Part shown: positions 39,139-41,365 of the stretch, piece by piece
How the letters are laid out: the number at the start of each line of letters is the position of its first letter
Position numbering within the stretch: the stretch's first letter is position 1
Source of the DNA: Polaribacter septentrionalilitoris
GTDB lineage: Bacteria > Bacteroidota > Bacteroidia > Flavobacteriales > Flavobacteriaceae
Length of the DNA stretch: 41,365 bases
Direction: 5' to 3'
Assembly: GCF_009832745.1 (NCBI RefSeq)
Contig: NZ_VRMJ01000016.1
Location: forward strand, 1-41,365
The notes under the pieces: generated by a model
What the model was told of the DNA's origin: nothing
What the model saw: only the letters and a program-made list of their open reading frames with translations
Database searches by the model: none
Made by a program: the position numbers and the translations under genes

Positions 39139-40582
39139 CTTTTAGTTGAATTCCTAATGCAACCAATTCATCTCTAATTTGATCTGACAATGCCCAATCT
39201 TTATTTTCTCTTGCCTCTTTTCTTAGTTTAATTAACAACTCCACAACTCCACTAATTTTTTCAGAATTGTCTTGAGTTGCTTCATTCATCAATCCTAAAA
39301 CATCAAAAACAAATACGTTTATTGTTGTTTTAAGCTCCTCTAAATCCTCGGCAGTTAAACTTGCTTTGTGCTCTCTAATTTGGTTGATCACTTTAACCGC
39401 TTCAAATAAATGAGATATTAAAATTGGAGTGTTAAAATCATCATTCATGGCAGCATAACAATCTGCTTTCCATTGTTGTACATCAAAGGTTGACGTTTTT
39501 CCTACCTCTAACTTCGATAAAAAGTTGACAGCTTCCATCAATTTAGAATGCCCTTTTTCTGAAGCTTCTAAGGCATCACCAGAAAAATCTAAAATACTTC
39601 TGTAATTGGCTTGCATGTTAAAAAAACGAACTACTGACGCTGAAAATGGTTTTGGTAGTACTGTATTTTCTCCTGTTAAAATCTGATTTGGTAAAATATA
39701 ATTACCTGTAGATTTTGCCATTCGCTGACCGTTTAAAGACAGCATATTGGTATGCATCCAATAATTTACAGGCTTTACACCAGAACAAGTTTGTGATTGA
39801 GCAATTTCACACTCATGATGTGGAAATTTTAAATCCATTCCACCACCGTGAATATCAAACTGTTCGCCCAAATACTTGGTACTCATCACAGAACACTCTA
39901 AGTGCCAACCAGGAAAACCATCACTCCAAGGAGATGGCCAACGCATAATATGTCTATCGTCTGCTTTTTTCCAAAGTGCAAAATCTTGTGGATTTTTCTT
40001 ATCTGATTGTCCGTCTAAAGTTCTTGTATTATGTATTAAATCTTCTACTTTTCTTCCTGAAAGAATTCCGTAATTTTCTTTTTTATTGTATTCATGAACA
40101 TCGAAATAGACAGAACCATTTACTTCGTATGCAAACCCTCTTTCTATGATTTCTTTAATCATTTCTATCTGCTCAACAATATGACCAGTTGCAGTGGGTT
40201 CTATACTTGGAGGTAAAAAATTGTAGTTTTTTAAGACGTTATGAAAATCTACAGTGTACATTTGAACCACTTCCATAGGTTCTATTTGTTCTAAACGAGC
40301 TTTTTTGGCAATTTTGTCTTCTCCTTGTTCTGCATCATTTTCTAAATGACCAGCATCTGTTATATTACGTACATAACGTACTTTATAACCCAAATGTAAT
40401 AAATATCTGTACACTACATCAAAGAACATAAACGTTCTTACATTACCCAAATGTGCATTGCTATATACAGTTGGACCGCATACGTACATACCTACATATC
40501 CGTCTGTTATGGGGTTAAAATCCTCTTTCGTTTTGCTAAGAGAATTGTATACTTTAAGTTGATTTTCTTTGTAGAGTTCCAT
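39104..40582 (-). CDS. cysS: cysteinyl-tRNA synthetase
   Basis: A 492-residue class I synthetase. The HIGH-type motif is HLGN in [17 protein letters not shown], the KMSKS motif is RMAKSTGN, and the zinc ligands are the Cys in MYVCGPTV, the Cys in HLECSVM, and the His and Cys in [10 protein letters not shown]. The anticodon-binding region follows to the end. The length is normal. It heads the cysS-yidD-lgt transcription unit and overlaps yidD by 35 bases. Confidence 0.97.
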   Translation of the reverse strand: MELYKENQLKVYNSLSKTKEDFNPITDGYVGMYVCGPTVYSNAHLGNVRTFMFFDVVYRYLLHLGYKVRYVRNITDAGHLENDAEQGEDKIAKKARLEQIEPMEVVQMYTVDFHNVLKNYNFLPPSIEPTATGHIVEQIEMIKEIIERGFAYEVNGSVYFDVHEYNKKENYGILSGRKVEDLIHNTRTLDGQSDKKNPQDFALWKKADDRHIMRWPSPWSDGFPGWHLECSVMSTKYLGEQFDIHGGGMDLKFPHHECEIAQSQTCSGVKPVNYWMHTNMLSLNGQRMAKSTGNYILPNQILTGENTVLPKPFSASVVRFFNMQANYRSILDFSGDALEASEKGHSKLMEAVNFLSKLEVGKTSTFDVQQWKADCYAAMNDDFNTPILISHLFEAVKVINQIREHKASLTAEDLEELKTTINVFVFDVLGLMNEATQDNSEKISGVVELLIKLRKEARENKDWALSDQIRDELVALGIQLKDGKEGTTFSIN

Positions 40583-40677
40583 TAAAAAAGTGACTATTTA
40601 CAGGCGATAAATATAGGCACTTTGCAGCGAATAGCGAAATGGAAAGTGTTAGAAGTTTGGTAATAATAAAAGCAACA

Positions 40678-41365
40678 TTATTTAATAACTAGGCTACTAT
40701 ATTCGCCATTTACTTTTATCAAATTATTTTTTGGAGCATTTTTAGTAATGCGAACCACATTCTTATTATCGAGTTTAATCTTGTTTACCTTGTATTTAAA
40801 ATTTGTTTTGGTATTTCCCATCAATAATGTAGCATTAGATTGACTTAAATTGATTACAAATTCACCAAAATTTGGGTGAAAGCTTTCAATTAACAACTCA
40901 CCAAACTTATCTGTAAGATTTACATTCTGATTAATTCTTACAATTTTAACTCCAGAAGAATTGTTTGTTAAGGATGTATTTGTAACTGATGCAATTTTTG
41001 CATCAGTTACATTGTTTAGAAATAGTGTACAAGCATTTAAACTGTTGATTGTAACTGGAGAATAATCTACAGTTAATCTTCCGCCAGCCAAATCATTTGC
41101 ATTAAAAGAACCGTATTTAACGTTTCCGGAAGCAACTGTATTGGGTAATTTTACTTTACAGTGACGTGTATTTAAATCGAAAGTTGCTTTTTTAGGCACT
41201 TTAATTTCAAGTCTTTTTTTAATTTTAATTTCTTTACCATTAATAATTAATTTATCTGACCCTTTTGTATGAAAATTAAATTTCATTTCTTTTATTTTTG
41301 CTTTAGCTTTTGCTAATTGTGCTTTAATTTTTGTTTTATCAATTTTTGCCAGTTCTACTTTAGCT
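40678..41365 (-). CDS. C-terminal part of an unidentified protein (cut by the right window edge)
   Basis: The frame is open through the right edge, so the ATG at 41286 is not necessarily the start. Upstream codons encode an Ala/Lys-rich stretch, AKVELAKIDKTKIKAQLAKA followed by KAKIKE, which looks like a helical or coiled-coil linker. The rest (about 200 residues) is beta-rich with many Asn, Thr and Val, including NSLNACTLFLNNVTDAKIAS and PNFGEFVINLSQSNATLLM. This resembles the repeated-strand, adhesin-like domains of DUF4097-type cell-surface or anti-sigma proteins, but I cannot name it. It lies 95 bases from cysS. Confidence 0.65.
   Translation of the reverse strand, partial: AKVELAKIDKTKIKAQLAKAKAKIKEMKFNFHTKGSDKLIINGKEIKIKKRLEIKVPKKATFDLNTRHCKVKLPNTVASGNVKYGSFNANDLAGGRLTVDYSPVTINSLNACTLFLNNVTDAKIASVTNTSLTNNSSGVKIVRINQNVNLTDKFGELLIESFHPNFGEFVINLSQSNATLLMGNTKTNFKYKVNKIKLDNKNVVRITKNAPKNNLIKVNGEYSSLVIK

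Overview
The window is AT-rich chromosomal DNA from a member of the Bacteroidota, most probably a marine Flavobacteriaceae (Polaribacter/Tenacibaculum-like; genus is inference). Three things support this: Bacteroidetes -7 promoter boxes (TAnnTTTG) stand in front of many genes and Shine-Dalgarno sequences are nearly absent; several small proteins look Bacteroidetes-specific (a DUF6702-like and a DUF6787-like protein, a dual cyclophilin-FKBP immunophilin); and the gene order tpx-dgkA-ftsK-lolA-lptF/G-ribB is familiar from flavobacteria. I recognise no rRNA, tRNA, CRISPR array or transposase.

Layout. 1-5.5 kb: the 3' end of an unknown gene, two small conserved proteins, kdsB with a HAD phosphatase, a tiny membrane protein, manA, the overlapping pair idi-queD, and a cyclophilin lipoprotein. 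5.5-11 kb: prfC, an outer-membrane protein built of three repeated units, the cyclophilin-FKBP fusion, and an iron-type alcohol dehydrogenase. 11-17.8 kb (minus strand): a tight six-gene operon encoding, in transcription order, a PqqD-like protein, an ATP-grasp ligase, a fold-III PLP decarboxylase, a urea-transporter/M23-peptidase fusion, a TPR-plus-beta-barrel protein and a TPR protein. 17.8-18.8 kb: a regulatory intergenic region, then one lipoprotein gene flanked by integron-like core sites and a folded attC-like element. 18.8-27.3 kb: a small acidic protein, a MATE transporter, then housekeeping genes for peroxide defence, lipid recycling, chromosome segregation, lipoprotein and LPS transport, and riboflavin. 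27.3-35.8 kb: pepE, three tandem paralogues of a carboxypeptidase-regulatory-like protein (the middle one split by an in-frame TAG), a DUF6702-like protein and two tandem M1 metallopeptidases. 35.8-41.4 kb: a PlsC-like acyltransferase, a NUDIX hydrolase, two small membrane proteins, lgt, yidD, cysS and a gene cut by the right edge.

The strongest candidate for an undescribed system is the six-gene operon. A carrier/recognition protein, an amide-bond ligase and an amino-acid decarboxylase suggest synthesis of a small amine- or peptide-like product. The urea-transporter fold with its attached peptidase domain, plus two envelope TPR proteins (one a probable outer-membrane barrel), suggest that the product, or a precursor, moves across the envelope. 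A Crp/Fnr-type palindrome lies upstream. Second is the cassette-like lipoprotein unit beside it. Functions are read from motifs only; no database search was run.
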